Origin: Gammaproteobacteria bacterium
GTDB taxonomy: Bacteria > Pseudomonadota > Gammaproteobacteria > Enterobacterales > Permianibacteraceae
Length of the DNA stretch: 64,000 bases
Direction of reading: 5' to 3'
Assembly: GCA_016182845.1 (NCBI GenBank)
Contig: JACPFT010000010.1
Span: forward strand, 186,001 to 250,000
Shown here: in pieces, positions 1 through 9,554 of the stretch
Layout: each line of letters starts with the position of its first letter
How positions within the stretch are numbered: the stretch's first letter is position 1
The notes under the pieces: model-generated
The model's input: the letters and a program-made list of their open reading frames with translations, nothing else
The model's database searches: none
Told to the model about the DNA's origin: nothing
Position numbers and translations under genes: made by a program

Positions 1-1735
1 CCCGGCGGCCTTCGCCGGCGAGGAGCTTGGCGGCGTCCATGGCCAGGGCCACTTCCGAACCCGTGGCGATGAGGATCAGCTCGGGCTGGCCCTTAGCATC
101 GCTCAGGACATAGCCGCCCTTATTGACCTGGGCCAAGGTTTCGGCCTCGCGGTGTTGATGCGGCAGGGCCTGGCGCGAGAAGCACAGGGCGCTGGGGCCG
201 TCGGCGCGCTGGATGGCGCAGGCCCAGGCCACTGCGGACTCCACGGCATCGCAGGGGCGCCAGACATTCAGATTGGGCGTGGCGCGCAGGGAGGGGATCT
301 GCTCCACCGGCTGGTGGGTGGGGCCGTCCTCGCCCAGGCCGATGGAATCGTGGGTGTAGACATAGATGACGCGCTGCTTCATCAGGGCCGACATGCGCAC
401 GGCGTTGCAGGCGTATTCCATGAACATCAGGAAGGTGCCGCCGTAGGGCACGAAGCCGCCGTGCAGAGCCAGGCCGTTCATGATCGCCGACATGCCGAAC
501 TCGCGCACGCCGTAGTAGACGTAGTTGCCGCCCGGGTTCTCGGGGGTCAGGCCGTTGCAGCCCTTCCACAGGGTCAGGTTGGAGCCGGCCAGATCGGCCG
601 AGCCGCCCAGGAGTTCCGGCAGCAGGGGGCCATAGGCATTGAGGGCATTCTCCGAGGCCTTGCGCGTGGCCAGCTTCTCGGCTTTCTCATGCACGGCGGC
701 GATATAGGCCTCGGCCTTCTCGGCGAAGTCCGCCGGCAGCTCGCCCGTCATGCGGCGCACGAACTCGGCGGCCAGCTCGGGGAAGGCGGCCTGGTAGGCG
801 GCGAAACGCTGGTGCCACTCGCCCTGCCACTCGGCGCCCTTGGCCTTCTTGTCCCAGGCGGCATAGACGCTGTCCGGCACGTGGAAGGGGGCGTGGGGCC
901 AACCCAGTTTCTCGCGGGCGGCGGCGATCTCGGCATCGCCCAGAGGCGCGCCGTGGCAGTCGTGGCCGCCCTGCTTGTTGGGGGCGCCGAAGCCGATGAT
1001 GGTCTTGCAGCAGATCAGGGTCGGGCGTTCGGTTTCCGCGCGGGCGGTGTCGATGGCCATCTTGATCTCGTGGGGGTCATGGCCGTCCACATTGGGGATG
1101 ACCTGCCAGCCATAGGCCTCGAAGCGCTTGGGCGTGTCGTCGGTGAACCAGCCTTCCACATGGCCGTCGATGGAGATGCCGTTGTCGTCGTAGAAGGCGA
1201 TGAGCTTGCCCAGGCCCAAGGTGCCCGCCAGGGAGCAGACCTCGTGGGAGATGCCTTCCATCAGGCAGCCGTCGCCCAGGAAGACATAGGTGTGATGGTC
1301 GACGATGGCATGGCCGGGGCGGTTGAACTGGGCGGCTAGGGTCTGTTCGGCGATGGCCATGCCCACGGCATTGGCGATGCCCTGGCCCAGGGGGCCGGTG
1401 GTGGTCTCCACGCCCGGGGTGTAGCCGTATTCCGGGTGGCCGGGGGTACGCGAATGCAGCTGGCGGAACTGCTTGAGATCCTCGATGCCCAGATCGAAGC
1501 CGGTCAGGTGCAGCAGGGAATAAACCAGCATGGAGCCGTGACCGTTGGACATGACGAAACGGTCGCGATTGGCCCAGGTCGGATCATTGGGGTTGACGCG
1601 GATATAGTCGTTCCACAAGACTTCGGCGATGTCGGCCATGCCCATGGGCGCGCCCGGATGTCCGGAATTGGCTTTCTGGACCGCGTCCATGGACAGGGCG
1701 CGGATGGCATTGGCAAGCTCGAAACGGCTCGGCAT
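1..1735 (-). CDS. tkt: Transketolase (3' end cut off by window edge)
   Basis: ThDP-dependent transketolase of the non-oxidative pentose phosphate pathway, moving two-carbon ketol units between sugar phosphates in the cytoplasm. The start ATG is at 1735-1733, giving [19 protein letters not shown]; about 578 codons are present. Visible family signatures, in order, are GHPGAPMG near residue 25, [26 protein letters not shown], the ThDP/metal motif [12 protein letters not shown], and near the window edge [19 protein letters not shown]. Bacterial transketolases run about 660 residues, so roughly 85 C-terminal residues lie outside the window. The gene is divergent from the coiled-coil gene at 2066 and separated from it by 330 bp holding a large inverted repeat. 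Family assignment is secure; the usual neighbours (gap, pgk) would lie outside the window. Confidence 0.95.
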   Translation of the reverse strand, partial: MPSRFELANAIRALSMDAVQKANSGHPGAPMGMADIAEVLWNDYIRVNPNDPTWANRDRFVMSNGHGSMLVYSLLHLTGFDLGIEDLKQFRQLHSRTPGHPEYGYTPGVETTTGPLGQGIANAVGMAIAEQTLAAQFNRPGHAIVDHHTYVFLGDGCLMEGISHEVCSLAGTLGLGKLIAFYDDNGISIDGHVEGWFTDDTPKRFEAYGWQVIPNVDGHDPHEIKMAIDTARAETERPTLICCKTIIGFGAPNKQGGHDCHGAPLGDAEIAAAREKLGWPHAPFHVPDSVYAAWDKKAKGAEWQGEWHQRFAAYQAAFPELAAEFVRRMTGELPADFAEKAEAYIAAVHEKAEKLATRKASENALNAYGPLLPELLGGSADLAGSNLTLWKGCNGLTPENPGGNYVYYGVREFGMSAIMNGLALHGGFVPYGGTFLMFMEYACNAVRMSALMKQRVIYVYTHDSIGLGEDGPTHQPVEQIPSLRATPNLNVWRPCDAVESAVAWACAIQRADGPSALCFSRQALPHQHREAETLAQVNKGGYVLSDAKGQPELILIATGSEVALAMDAAKLLAGEGRR

Positions 1736-1817
1736 GGCGTTCCTCGATGGGCAGGCTGGAATAAACCTAGAAAAAGCAGTCGGCCCCAACTGCGGTCGCC
1801 TAGAGCTTGAATCTGTA

Positions 1818-1887
1818 CAGGATTTTTGAAAAATTCGCCTCACCGTAGAGCTGGCTACTGCTTTCGTCGAATTTTTCCAAAATCCTG
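1818..1887. repeat. 20-bp inverted repeat in the tkt upstream region
   Basis: Within the 330-bp divergent gap 1736-2065, bases 1818-1837 and 1868-1887 form an inverted repeat with 19 of 20 positions paired around a 30-base spacer. The arms are AT-rich (each has a CAGGATTTT core), unlike the GC-rich surroundings. It sits 83-152 bp upstream of the tkt start and about 180 bp upstream of the next gene, so it could be an operator, a cruciform or a REP-like relic. No gene is seen in the rest of this gap. Confidence 0.5.
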
Positions 1888-2065
1888 CGCATCTTCGGCG
1901 CCCTAGACGCCCTCGCTACGGGGTCGGCTGCTTCTTCTAGGATGAAGGGCGCATATTTTCGCCTAATTGCCGCTCTGCGGCAAACGCCATTGCTCAGTCT
2001 TTGGCCACCCGCTCGACCAGTTAGTGTTTAATCAAATAAAAACAAATAGTTACACAAGGAGCCCC

Positions 2066-3091
2066 GTGTACGCCCAGATCCCCCCTCCCCCGCCCGACGG
2101 CCGCTGGACCGACTGGCGCGCCGACCTCGTGCGGCGCCAACCGCGAACCCAAGGCCTCTTGCTGGCCGTGAGCCGCGCCGGCTACCGCCTGCGCCGCGCC
2201 GCCGCCCATGCCCGGGAGATCGTGCACGAGCTGCGCGAGGACCGGGAGCATGGCCTGCGCTTCTGGCGCGCCCACCAGGCCCAGGAAGCCGAGCGCCTCG
2301 GCATCCTGGGCGACCTAAGGACCCGCCTGGCCGCACCGGATTTCGCCTTGAGCGAGGTGAGCGCGACCTTCGCGAAGCTCGTGTTGAAGAAAGACGATGC
2401 GGGCATGGCCCAGTGGTTCGGCGACGCCCACGTCAAGCTGGAACAGGCCCTGGCACGCCAGGGGGCCCAGGACGCGGCCGAGCCGGAGCTGTTCAAGGAA
2501 GCCGTGAAGGAGCTGCGCTTCCTCAGCGAAATGCCCGAGTTCTATGCCCGCTACGCCCTTCAGGAATTGGAAAACCAGGTAAAGACCATGCACGAAGCCC
2601 TGCTCGCCCGGATCGATGCCCTGAGCGCCCTGCGCCGCGACCAGCTGGAAGCCGCCAAGGCGCAAGCGGCCGTGGACGCCGCGAATGCCGAGGCGGCGCG
2701 CCTCAAGGCCGAGGCGGCCAGGCTCGCCGAGGAGAATGCCCGGATCGCCGCCCTCAAGGACAAGCTGGCCGAGGAAAACCGGCGTAGCGCCGAGCGCCGG
2801 GAAATGATGGCGGCCGAGGAGCGCAAGGCCCTGGCCGACGAGCAACTGGCCCGGCAGCGCGCCGAGCGGGAGCGCCAGGAGGCCCTGCAGAAGGATTATC
2901 TGCGCATGCAGGAGGAAGAGCGCCTGAAACAGGCCATGAGCCAGGCGCGGACCCTGGAGAGCCAACTAGAGCTGGTGACCCTGGCGGTCAGCGCCCGGCG
3001 CTATAACCCGGCCGATCCCATCATCGCCAACCGGCTGGAGGCCCTGCGCCAGGCCCTGGGCCAATCGGAAGGCGCACCGCTGAACCAATAG
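2066..3091 (+). CDS. Coiled-coil protein of unknown function
   Basis: I do not recognise this 341-residue protein. The GTG at 2066 is chosen as start because AAGGA at 2056-2060 lies five bases upstream; the reading frame stays open farther 5' but without a ribosome-binding site. The N-terminus is PPPPPDG followed by a basic helix-rich stretch. Residues of about 190-310 are an Ala/Glu/Arg/Lys-rich heptad region (repeats such as EAARLKAEAARLAEENARI), strongly predicted by eye to be a long coiled coil. There is no signal peptide or membrane segment. The gene is followed 43 bp later by the TonB-like gene and may share its transcript. A structural or scaffolding role is only a guess. Confidence 0.7.
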   Translation: MYAQIPPPPPDGRWTDWRADLVRRQPRTQGLLLAVSRAGYRLRRAAAHAREIVHELREDREHGLRFWRAHQAQEAERLGILGDLRTRLAAPDFALSEVSATFAKLVLKKDDAGMAQWFGDAHVKLEQALARQGAQDAAEPELFKEAVKELRFLSEMPEFYARYALQELENQVKTMHEALLARIDALSALRRDQLEAAKAQAAVDAANAEAARLKAEAARLAEENARIAALKDKLAEENRRSAERREMMAAEERKALADEQLARQRAERERQEALQKDYLRMQEEERLKQAMSQARTLESQLELVTLAVSARRYNPADPIIANRLEALRQALGQSEGAPLNQ

Positions 3092-3134
3092 CGCATCCAC
3101 CCGTCAAAAGGGCACGCCCTCACGGATAGCCCCC

Positions 3135-3830
3135 TTGCACGCGCTCCTGCTCAGCCCCGAAGCCCCGCCCTGGCCCTGGCGCCGGATCGCGGTCTTTGCC
3201 GCCCTGTCCCTGGCGGTCCACGGCCTGTTGCTGAGCCGGCTGCCGGCGCCGGGACAAGCCGTCATGCCCTTCGCGCCGGAGCGCCCCCTGCGGATCCGCC
3301 TGGCGCCGCAGCCATCCCCGCCGGAATCGACGCCGGCCCGGGAAGTCGCACCAAAGCCGCCCAAGACCGACGCCGCCTCCCGGCCCGCGCCGGCGCGTCC
3401 ACGCGATGCACAGGCCAGGCCTAAGCCCTCGCCACCCGAGGCCCAGCCCATCGCCGCCCCCAGCACGCGCGGCGCCGGCGCCCGGCCCGGCCTGTTGATC
3501 ACCAGCTTGGAGGCCGCCACCACCGCCGGCGAGCGCCTGGAGCTACAGGCCCAGGCCCGGGCCGATTACGCGCCCTGCAAGGCCGGCAGCGAGATGACGG
3601 CCCGCTGCGCCCAGGCCAGGACCTTCGCCCAGGCCGCCAAGCACGAGCTGGAATACCAGGGCGAGATGCCCAATCTCGTCGCGGCGGCCGATGCCGCCGA
3701 AGCCGGCCGGGTCGCCGCCTGCAGTTCCAGCAAGGGCGGCGGCCTGCTCAGCCTGGGCTGCCTGGTCAACATGCCGCATTTGCTCAACAAGGCGGCCAAC
3801 AAGCTGATACGTAAGTCGCGCCGCCGCTGA
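3135..3830 (+). CDS. TonB-like proline-rich inner-membrane protein, unknown function
   Basis: A 231-residue protein with TonB/TolA-like architecture. A short cytoplasmic end precedes one membrane segment (about residues 18-36, IAVFAALSLAVHGLLLSRL). A proline/alanine-rich periplasmic spacer follows (about 45-115, with KPSPPEAQPIAAPS), then a C-terminal domain of about 100 residues with four cysteines (PCK, RCA, ACS, GCL). The C-terminal domain does not show the TonB fold signature, so a role in energy transduction is not supported. The start is a TTG at 3135 with no clear ribosome-binding site and is uncertain. A hairpin with GCCGCCGC/GCGGCGGC arms (3820-3839) spans the stop codon. The four cysteines may form disulfides in the periplasm. 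Confidence 0.65.
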   Translation: MHALLLSPEAPPWPWRRIAVFAALSLAVHGLLLSRLPAPGQAVMPFAPERPLRIRLAPQPSPPESTPAREVAPKPPKTDAASRPAPARPRDAQARPKPSPPEAQPIAAPSTRGAGARPGLLITSLEAATTAGERLELQAQARADYAPCKAGSEMTARCAQARTFAQAAKHELEYQGEMPNLVAAADAAEAGRVAACSSSKGGGLLSLGCLVNMPHLLNKAANKLIRKSRRR

Positions 3831-4030
3831 GGCGGCGGCTAAGACAAGCGCAAACTGCACACCGTTCACACTTTCGCCGTTCTTGGCAAATCCCACCGTC
3901 CGCGCGGCCCGATCCGGCAATACAGCTCTGGCCCCATCCTGCCAGCGTATGCCGTCCCCGGCGCGCTCCCATCCAGGCGAGAGGGCCTGGCCGCGCCGCC
4001 GGGGTCGGTCCCATAACAACGGAGAATCCC

Positions 4031-6316
4031 ATGTACATGCAAAAACCCCTGGCCTGGCTGATCCTGGCCGGCTGGGCGGGCACGGCCGTCGCCGCGCCTA
4101 CCGCCACCGCCCCCGTGTCCCTGCTGCCGCCCGAAGCCCTGGCGGCGGTCAGCCATGCCGCGCTCCCGGAACTCGCCCCGGCCGAGCACGGCCAGGCACG
4201 CAAGACCCTGGCCGCGCCGCAAACCCGCCGCAGCCTGCCGCCCAGCGCGGCGCTCAGCGACGGACAGCGCGACCCCCATGCCCGCCGCGCCAGCGAGCCG
4301 GGCTGGACGGCCGAGGCGCTGACCGCCAGCGCCGACTGCCGCGACGCGGCGGGCTTTCGCGCCGTCAGCGGCACCGCCCTCGCCGACTACCTGGAGAGCC
4401 TGCCGGAGCTGCAGTGCACCTACGGCCTGTTCTCGCTGACCGCCGAGGATGCCGCCGCGATCTACAGCACCGGCAATTTCCTCGCCGTGGCCGAACGCCT
4501 CCAGGCCCGGGCCGCCGGCTATGCCGCGACCGGCCGGGCGGTCGCCAATCTCGTGCTCTACCTGCGCGCCGGCTACTACGACGCCCTGAGCCGCGAAGTC
4601 CTGCCCGAGCCGCCCGCCAGCGTGCGCGACAGCATCCGCATCGGCGTCGCCCGCCTCCTGGACAATCCCGCCCTGTTCATCCCCAACCCGGACGCGGGCA
4701 GCACGGCCGGCGAGACCCTGACCCTGACCACCAATACCCACGACGAGGCCTATTACCTGCCACGCCTCAAGGGCCAGGTGCAGCGCTACACCAATCGCGC
4801 CGCCGCACCCGCCGCCGTGGATGCCCTGAAGAGCTGGGAGGCCAGCTCCGGCTACACCGGAGTGCTCAGCGCCATCTACCTGTCCCATTACCGGCCCGAG
4901 GGCCGCGCCATCGCCGAGTCCGACGGCAGCTATGCCCAGGTCCTGTTCGACTTCGCCCAAGCCAATAAAGCCGCCCTCCTGGGCACGGACTATGCCTACC
5001 AGCTCAAAGACAGCCTGAACGAGGCACTGCGCTACATGCAGTACCCGGCCCATTTCGCCGCCTCGAAGGCGCGGGTGAAAACCATCCTGGCGGAAAACAG
5101 CCTGAACGGCCCCGGCGCCGACCTCTGGCTGACCGCCGCCGGCGCGGTGAAGTATTACGACGGCGCCAACTGCGCCGAATACGGCACCTGCAACTACGAG
5201 CAGCAACTGGCCGATACGGTCCTGCCCCTGCGCCATGAATGCGGCGCCACGCTCCGCATCCGCGCCCAGGACATGACGGTCGAACAGCTGCAGCAGAGCT
5301 GTCAAATCCTCGCCGCCGAGGAGGGCTATTTCCACCGCATGCTCAAGACCCAGAATCGTCCCGTGGCCAACGACAACAATCAGGCCCTGGAAGTCGTGGT
5401 CTTCGACGATTACGCCAATTACCAGCGTTACGCCGGCGTGATTTACGACATCGCCACCGACAACGGCGGCATGTACCTGGAAGGCAATCCGGCGGATCCG
5501 AGCAACCAGGCGCGCTTCATCGCCCACGAGGCCTCCTGGCTGCGCCCGACCTTCTCGGTGTGGAACCTGGAACACGAGTACGTGCACTACCTGGACGGCC
5601 GCTACGACATGGCCGGCGACTTCGCGCGGGGCGTGAGCCAGCCCACGGTGTGGTGGATCGAGGGCGTGGCCGAATACCTGTCCCTGAAGAACGACAACCA
5701 GAAGGCCATCGACGCCGCCAAGGCCGGGACCTATGCCCTGTCGACGATCTTCGGCAATACCTACGGCATGAGCGACTACACCAACCGCGCCTACCGCTGG
5801 GGCTATATGGCCGTGCGCTACATGGTGGAAAAACACCGCGACGTGGTGGATGCCTCGGTGGCGAAATTCCGCGCCGACGACTACGAGGGTTATTGGTCCG
5901 CCATGCAGGCCCTGGGCACGGGCCACGACGCCGATTTCGCCGCCTGGGTACAGACCGCGACGACCGCCGGCACACCGCCGGAACCGGGTTGCGGCTACCC
6001 CAACGACCAGGTCATCGATCCGAGCTGCGCGCGCACCGACCTCGCCGCCAGCGCGCTCCGCTGGTACTACGTGTTCGTACCGGTCGGCACCACGCGTTTG
6101 ACGGTGAAGACCTCGGGCGGCACGGGCGACGCCGATCTCTACGTGAAGCGCGACGGCTGGCCCAGCCGAAACAGCTACGACCGGCGCTCCGTGGGCTGGA
6201 CCAATGCCGAGACCATCGCCATCGACCAGCCGACCGGCGGCGCCTATTACCACATCGCCGTCGATGCCTGGTCGGCCTACCAGGGCCTGAGCCTGAGCGT
6301 GGAACTGGTGAAATAA
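4031..6316 (+). CDS. Secreted collagenase, peptidase family M9, with PPC domain
   Basis: A 761-residue zinc metallopeptidase of the Vibrio/Clostridium collagenase type (M9). ATG 4031 follows GGAGAATCCC and opens a signal peptide (MYMQKPLAWLILAGWAG...AVAA). Residues of about 100-340 match the N-terminal activator domain position. The catalytic domain carries HEYVH at 515-519 within LEHEYVHYLDGRYD, and the third zinc ligand is Glu544 in WWIEGVAEY, 29 residues after His515. After CGYPNDQVIDPSC a C-terminal PPC domain (about 650-761, with GDADLYVKRDGWP) would bind substrate or be trimmed. It should act outside the cell on collagen or gelatin, releasing hydroxyproline-rich peptides. It is followed by a strong terminator at 6375-6409. 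Function inferred from family and from the hydroxyproline genes 1.1 kb downstream. Confidence 0.9.
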   Translation: MYMQKPLAWLILAGWAGTAVAAPTATAPVSLLPPEALAAVSHAALPELAPAEHGQARKTLAAPQTRRSLPPSAALSDGQRDPHARRASEPGWTAEALTASADCRDAAGFRAVSGTALADYLESLPELQCTYGLFSLTAEDAAAIYSTGNFLAVAERLQARAAGYAATGRAVANLVLYLRAGYYDALSREVLPEPPASVRDSIRIGVARLLDNPALFIPNPDAGSTAGETLTLTTNTHDEAYYLPRLKGQVQRYTNRAAAPAAVDALKSWEASSGYTGVLSAIYLSHYRPEGRAIAESDGSYAQVLFDFAQANKAALLGTDYAYQLKDSLNEALRYMQYPAHFAASKARVKTILAENSLNGPGADLWLTAAGAVKYYDGANCAEYGTCNYEQQLADTVLPLRHECGATLRIRAQDMTVEQLQQSCQILAAEEGYFHRMLKTQNRPVANDNNQALEVVVFDDYANYQRYAGVIYDIATDNGGMYLEGNPADPSNQARFIAHEASWLRPTFSVWNLEHEYVHYLDGRYDMAGDFARGVSQPTVWWIEGVAEYLSLKNDNQKAIDAAKAGTYALSTIFGNTYGMSDYTNRAYRWGYMAVRYMVEKHRDVVDASVAKFRADDYEGYWSAMQALGTGHDADFAAWVQTATTAGTPPEPGCGYPNDQVIDPSCARTDLAASALRWYYVFVPVGTTRLTVKTSGGTGDADLYVKRDGWPSRNSYDRRSVGWTNAETIAIDQPTGGAYYHIAVDAWSAYQGLSLSVELVK

Positions 6317-6374
6317 TCCGGGACGCGCCCGCTTGAAAAGGCGGGCGCGCGCGCTGGACGACGCGGATTTTCCC

Positions 6375-6409
6375 AGCGCCGCCGGGACTTCCCCGGCGGC
6401 GCTTTTTTT
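6375..6409 (+). terminator. Rho-independent terminator after the collagenase gene
   Basis: A 12-bp GC stem (6375-6386 AGCGCCGCCGGG pairing with 6392-6403) with a five-base loop is followed by seven T residues. It lies 59 bp after the collagenase stop and just before the convergent AraC gene. A second GC hairpin without a T run lies at about 6323-6350. Confidence 0.85.
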
Positions 6410-6432
6410 GAGCGCCTGAAGCGGAAGCCGTT

Positions 6433-7182
6433 CTAGGCGCGCAGCAGCTGCCGGTACTGGCGCGGCGACAAGCCGGTGACGGCGCGGAATTGCCGGGACA
6501 GGGCGCTCTGATCGCAAAACCCGCAGACTTGAGCGATTTCGGCGATGGCGATCTCGCTGGATTTCAGCTGGTTGGCGGCGATATCGATGCGCGTCTTGGT
6601 GATGAATTGCCCGGCGGACAATTGGAATATTTTCTTCATACGCCGCTCGAATTGGGCGCTGGAAACCCCCGCGCGTATGGCCAGTTCCTCGATGCGCAGG
6701 GGCTCGTGATAATGGCCCAAAATATAATCCACGGTATCGGCGAAGCGCGCGTCGATAAATCCCGAACGGCTGGGTTCGTGCAAGTCCTTGGACATGCAGG
6801 CCAGGCCGATGATTTCGCCCTTGGCGTTGCGCAAGGGTTCCTTGTTGGTGAGGCACCAGCCCGGCTGGCGGTCGCTGAACAGGGTCAGGTCCAGGTTGTC
6901 CACCACCGGCTCGCCGGTCTTGAACAGGCGCTCGTCCTGGGCCTGGTAGCGTTCGGCCATGTGCTTGGGGAAGAGCTCGTAGGCGGTCTTGCCGATGGCG
7001 TCCAGCTTGCTCGACAGGCCGCAGCGCTCGGCGCAGGCCTCGCTGATGCTGACATAGCGGCCGGCCCGGTCCTTGATGGAAAACACGATGTCAGGCGCCC
7101 GATCGAACAAGGCCTCGAAGAATTGCGTGTTGCTCAAACTGCGAAAAAAATCCTGCCGCCAGGCCGCGGTTTCCGCGCGCAT
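6433..7182 (-). CDS. PAS-AraC family transcriptional regulator
   Basis: A 249-residue regulator, divergent from the hydroxyproline operon and therefore its likely controller. The start ATG at 7182-7180 is chosen because GGAGGGGG lies a few bases upstream; the frame extends 30 codons farther without such support. Residues of about 25-130 form a PAS sensor (FDRAPDIVFSIKDRAGRYVS, then GWCLTNKEPLRNAKGEIIG). The C-terminal 100 residues are an AraC/XylS double helix-turn-helix (IEELAIRAGVSSAQFERRM; then IAEIAQVCGFCDQSALSRQF and the closing TGLSPRQYRQL). The PAS domain may sense hydroxyproline, a pathway intermediate or a redox/cofactor signal; which one cannot be read from sequence. It lacks the GATase-like domain of the Pseudomonas hydroxyproline regulator LhpR. 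Confidence 0.88.
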   Translation of the reverse strand: MRAETAAWRQDFFRSLSNTQFFEALFDRAPDIVFSIKDRAGRYVSISEACAERCGLSSKLDAIGKTAYELFPKHMAERYQAQDERLFKTGEPVVDNLDLTLFSDRQPGWCLTNKEPLRNAKGEIIGLACMSKDLHEPSRSGFIDARFADTVDYILGHYHEPLRIEELAIRAGVSSAQFERRMKKIFQLSAGQFITKTRIDIAANQLKSSEIAIAEIAQVCGFCDQSALSRQFRAVTGLSPRQYRQLLRA

Positions 7183-7222
7183 AGCGCCCCCTCCCATCGA
7201 TTTGCATTCTAGACTCATTGCG

Positions 7223-7256
7223 GCGGGGCGATCCGCCAAGACCGGTTTCGCCCCGC
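7223..7256. promoter_or_regulatory. Candidate operator: 9-bp inverted repeat between regulator and lhp operon
   Basis: Perfect arms GCGGGGCGA (7223-7231) and TCGCCCCGC (7248-7256) lie 16 bases apart, 41-74 bp upstream of the AraC regulator start and in the shared divergent region with the hydroxyproline operon. The spacer contains CAAGACCG, an octamer also found at 15630-15637 upstream of the second collagenase. Binding by the regulator is an inference. Confidence 0.35.
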
Positions 7257-7332
7257 GTTTTAGCATGCTCACAACGAAATTGATTCGGCAAGCCCCCGGC
7301 GGAAATTGGTGGAAACAACGACGTCAGGACCT

Positions 7333-7430
7333 CCGTTCGTGGTGAGTAAAGCGGCATCGCCGCTTGTATCGAACCATGAGCGGAGGTCCTTCGATACGAG
7401 TCGCTACGCGCCTCTACTCAGGACGAACGG
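7333..7430. repeat. REP-like element, family A copy 1
   Basis: About 98 bp bounded by CCGTTCGTGGTGAG and by CTCAGGACGAACGG, so the ends are inverted repeats. It holds the inner module GAGGTCCTTCGATACGAG. It lies just before the epimerase gene, in its likely 5' leader. Related copies are at 16687, 19714, 21977, 41286 and 45170. Confidence 0.75.
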
Positions 7431-7474
7431 TTGATTTTCACGCCGGGCTTGTTGAAAACCCACGGAATACTCTC

Positions 7475-8419
7475 ATGCACGACATCACCCGCCTGCGCGT
7501 CATCGACTCCCATACCGGCGGCGAGCCGACCCGGGTGATCGTGGCGGGCGGCCCTGACTTGGGCTCCGGATCCTTGGGCGAGCGCCGTGGGCGCCTCGCC
7601 GAACAGTTTGATCACCTCCGCTCAGCCATCGCCAACGAGCCGCGCGGTTCCGATCCGGTGGTGGGCGCCTATCTCCTCCCCCCTTCCGATCCTTCTTGCG
7701 TCGCGGGCGTGATCTTTTTTAACAACGTCGGTTATCTCGGCATGTGCGGCCACGGCAGCATCGGCCTGGTGGTGACCCTGGCCCATCTGGGCAGAATCCA
7801 GCCCGGCATCCACCGCATCGAAACCCCGGTGGGCATCGTCGAGGCCGAGCTCATGGATGGAAACCGCGTGTCCCTGCGCAATGTGCCCAGCTTCCGCTAC
7901 GCCAAGGGCGTGCGCGTCGAGGTGGCGGGCCATGGGCCCATGCACGGCGACATCGCCTGGGGCGGCAACTGGTTCTTCCTGGTGGACGATCACGGCCAGC
8001 GCGTGGCCGGGGACAATATCGCGGCGCTGACCGACTGCGCCGTGAAAGTCCGCGAGGCCCTGGAGCGGGACGGCATCACCGGCGCCAAGGGCGCCCTCAT
8101 CGACCATATCGAGCTGTTCGGCCCCGGCGGCGAGGGCGCCGACTCGCGCAGCTTCGTGCTCTGTCCCGGCCTCGCCTACGACCGCTCCCCCTGCGGTACC
8201 GGCACCAGCGCCAAGCTGGCCTGCCTCTACGCCGACGGCAAGCTCCAGCCCGGTGAAGCCTGGGTCCAGGAAAGCGTCATCGGCTCGCGCTTCGAGGCCT
8301 GCCTGGAATGGCAGGACGGCGAGCTCTGCCCGCGCATCACCGGCACGGCCTGGGTCAATGCCGACTGCGAGCTCATCATCGATCCGCGCGATCCCTACGC
8401 CTTTGGCATACGCCACTAA
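7475..8419 (+). CDS. lhpA: 4-hydroxyproline 2-epimerase (proline racemase family)
   Basis: A 314-residue enzyme converting trans-4-hydroxy-L-proline to cis-4-hydroxy-D-proline, the first step of the bacterial hydroxyproline pathway. The ATG at 7475 gives [20 protein letters not shown], the conserved family N-terminus; the 37 codons upstream belong to a REP-like repeat and are not coding. Both catalytic cysteines are present: Cys91 in GMCGHGSIG and Cys240 in [12 protein letters not shown] Cys/Cys pair marks racemases and epimerases; dehydratases have Thr at the second position. The downstream genes (dehydrogenase, deaminase, semialdehyde dehydrogenase) fix the substrate as hydroxyproline rather than proline. 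Only four bases separate it from the next start. Confidence 0.93.
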   Translation: MHDITRLRVIDSHTGGEPTRVIVAGGPDLGSGSLGERRGRLAEQFDHLRSAIANEPRGSDPVVGAYLLPPSDPSCVAGVIFFNNVGYLGMCGHGSIGLVVTLAHLGRIQPGIHRIETPVGIVEAELMDGNRVSLRNVPSFRYAKGVRVEVAGHGPMHGDIAWGGNWFFLVDDHGQRVAGDNIAALTDCAVKVREALERDGITGAKGALIDHIELFGPGGEGADSRSFVLCPGLAYDRSPCGTGTSAKLACLYADGKLQPGEAWVQESVIGSRFEACLEWQDGELCPRITGTAWVNADCELIIDPRDPYAFGIRH

Positions 8420-8423
8420 GCCC

Positions 8424-9554
8424 ATGCAGTACGACGTCATCATCGTCGGCGGCGGCATCATCGCCGCCGCCCTGGCGGAGAGCCTGGCCCTGGCCGGGGC
8501 CTCGGTCCTGGTCCTGGAAGCGCAAAACGCCGGCGCCGGGGTGTCGGCGGCGGGCATGGGCCACCTGGTGGTGCTGGACGACAACCCGGCCGAGCTGGCC
8601 CTGGCCCGGGACGGCCTGGAACGCTGGCAGCGCCGCCGCGCCGTGCTGCCCGCCGGGGCCGAATACCGGGAATGCGGCACGCTCTGGCTGGCCCGGGACG
8701 GCGAGGAACTGGCCGAGGCCGAGCGCAAGCAGGCGCGGAACCGGACTCTGGGCCTGGATTGCAAACTCCTGGGCCGGGCCGCCCTCTATGCCGCCGAGCC
8801 CAATCTCGCCCCCGGCTTCGCCGGCGGCCTGCTGCGGCCCGACGAGGCCGTGCTCTACCCGCCGGCGGCCTGCTCCTGGCTCTTGGCCAATGCCCAGGCC
8901 CTGGGCGCGAGACTCCTGGAGCATTGCCCGGTGGCCGAGCTGGCCGAGGGCGGCGTGCGCTGTGCCGACGGCCGGGAATTCCGCGCAAGGGCCGTGGTCC
9001 TGGCCGCCGGCACGGCCTCGCCGGAGCTCCTGCCCGGCCTGCCTCTCAAGCCGCGCAAGGGCCAGCTGGCCATCACCGAGCGCTACCCGGATCTGGTGCG
9101 TCACCAGCTCGTCGAGCTGGGCTATATCAAGCGCGCCCATGCCGCCACCGGCGATTCCGTGGCCTTCAATGTCCAGCCGCGGGCCACGGGCCAGATCCTG
9201 ATCGGCTCCTCTCGGGAGAACGAAGACACCGGCGCGGAGCTGAACTGGCCCCTGCTGGGCGAGATGCTGGAGCTGGCCGGGAGCATGCTGCCGGCCCTGC
9301 GCCAGTGCCGAATCCTGCGCGCCTGGACCGGCCTGCGGCCGGCCACACCCGACGGCCTGCCCCTGCTCGGGCCGGTGCCGGGGCGGACCGGCCTGTGGCT
9401 GGCCACCGGCCACGAGGGCCTGGGCATCACCACCGCCCTGTCCAGCGCCGCCCTGCTCGCCGCCCAGATCCTGGGACGCAAGCCGGAACTGGATCCGGCG
9501 CCCTATTGGCCGCAACGTTTTCACCAGCTGTCCGGGAGCGCGCTCCATGCCTGA
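8424..9554 (+). CDS. D-hydroxyproline dehydrogenase, FAD subunit (D-amino-acid-oxidase fold)
   Basis: A 376-residue DAO-family flavoprotein. ATG 8424 gives MQYDVIIVGGGIIAAALAES, the FAD-binding GxGxxG at the extreme N-terminus; the C-terminal GLGITTALSSAALLA is the usual second FAD contact. It corresponds to the beta (substrate-oxidising) subunit of the heteromeric D-hydroxyproline dehydrogenase, of the type called LhpBEF in Pseudomonas aeruginosa. It oxidises cis-4-hydroxy-D-proline to 1-pyrroline-4-hydroxy-2-carboxylate and passes electrons to the [2Fe-2S] and second flavin subunits. The gene overlaps the next by 8 bp, implying translational coupling and stoichiometric assembly. Confidence 0.88.
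   Translation: MQYDVIIVGGGIIAAALAESLALAGASVLVLEAQNAGAGVSAAGMGHLVVLDDNPAELALARDGLERWQRRRAVLPAGAEYRECGTLWLARDGEELAEAERKQARNRTLGLDCKLLGRAALYAAEPNLAPGFAGGLLRPDEAVLYPPAACSWLLANAQALGARLLEHCPVAELAEGGVRCADGREFRARAVVLAAGTASPELLPGLPLKPRKGQLAITERYPDLVRHQLVELGYIKRAHAATGDSVAFNVQPRATGQILIGSSRENEDTGAELNWPLLGEMLELAGSMLPALRQCRILRAWTGLRPATPDGLPLLGPVPGRTGLWLATGHEGLGITTALSSAALLAAQILGRKPELDPAPYWPQRFHQLSGSALHA

Noticed and set aside
3866-6856. 996-residue open frame antisense to the collagenase gene
   Set aside because: High-GC shadow frame with low-complexity, no start signal or family motifs; the plus-strand collagenase explains the region.
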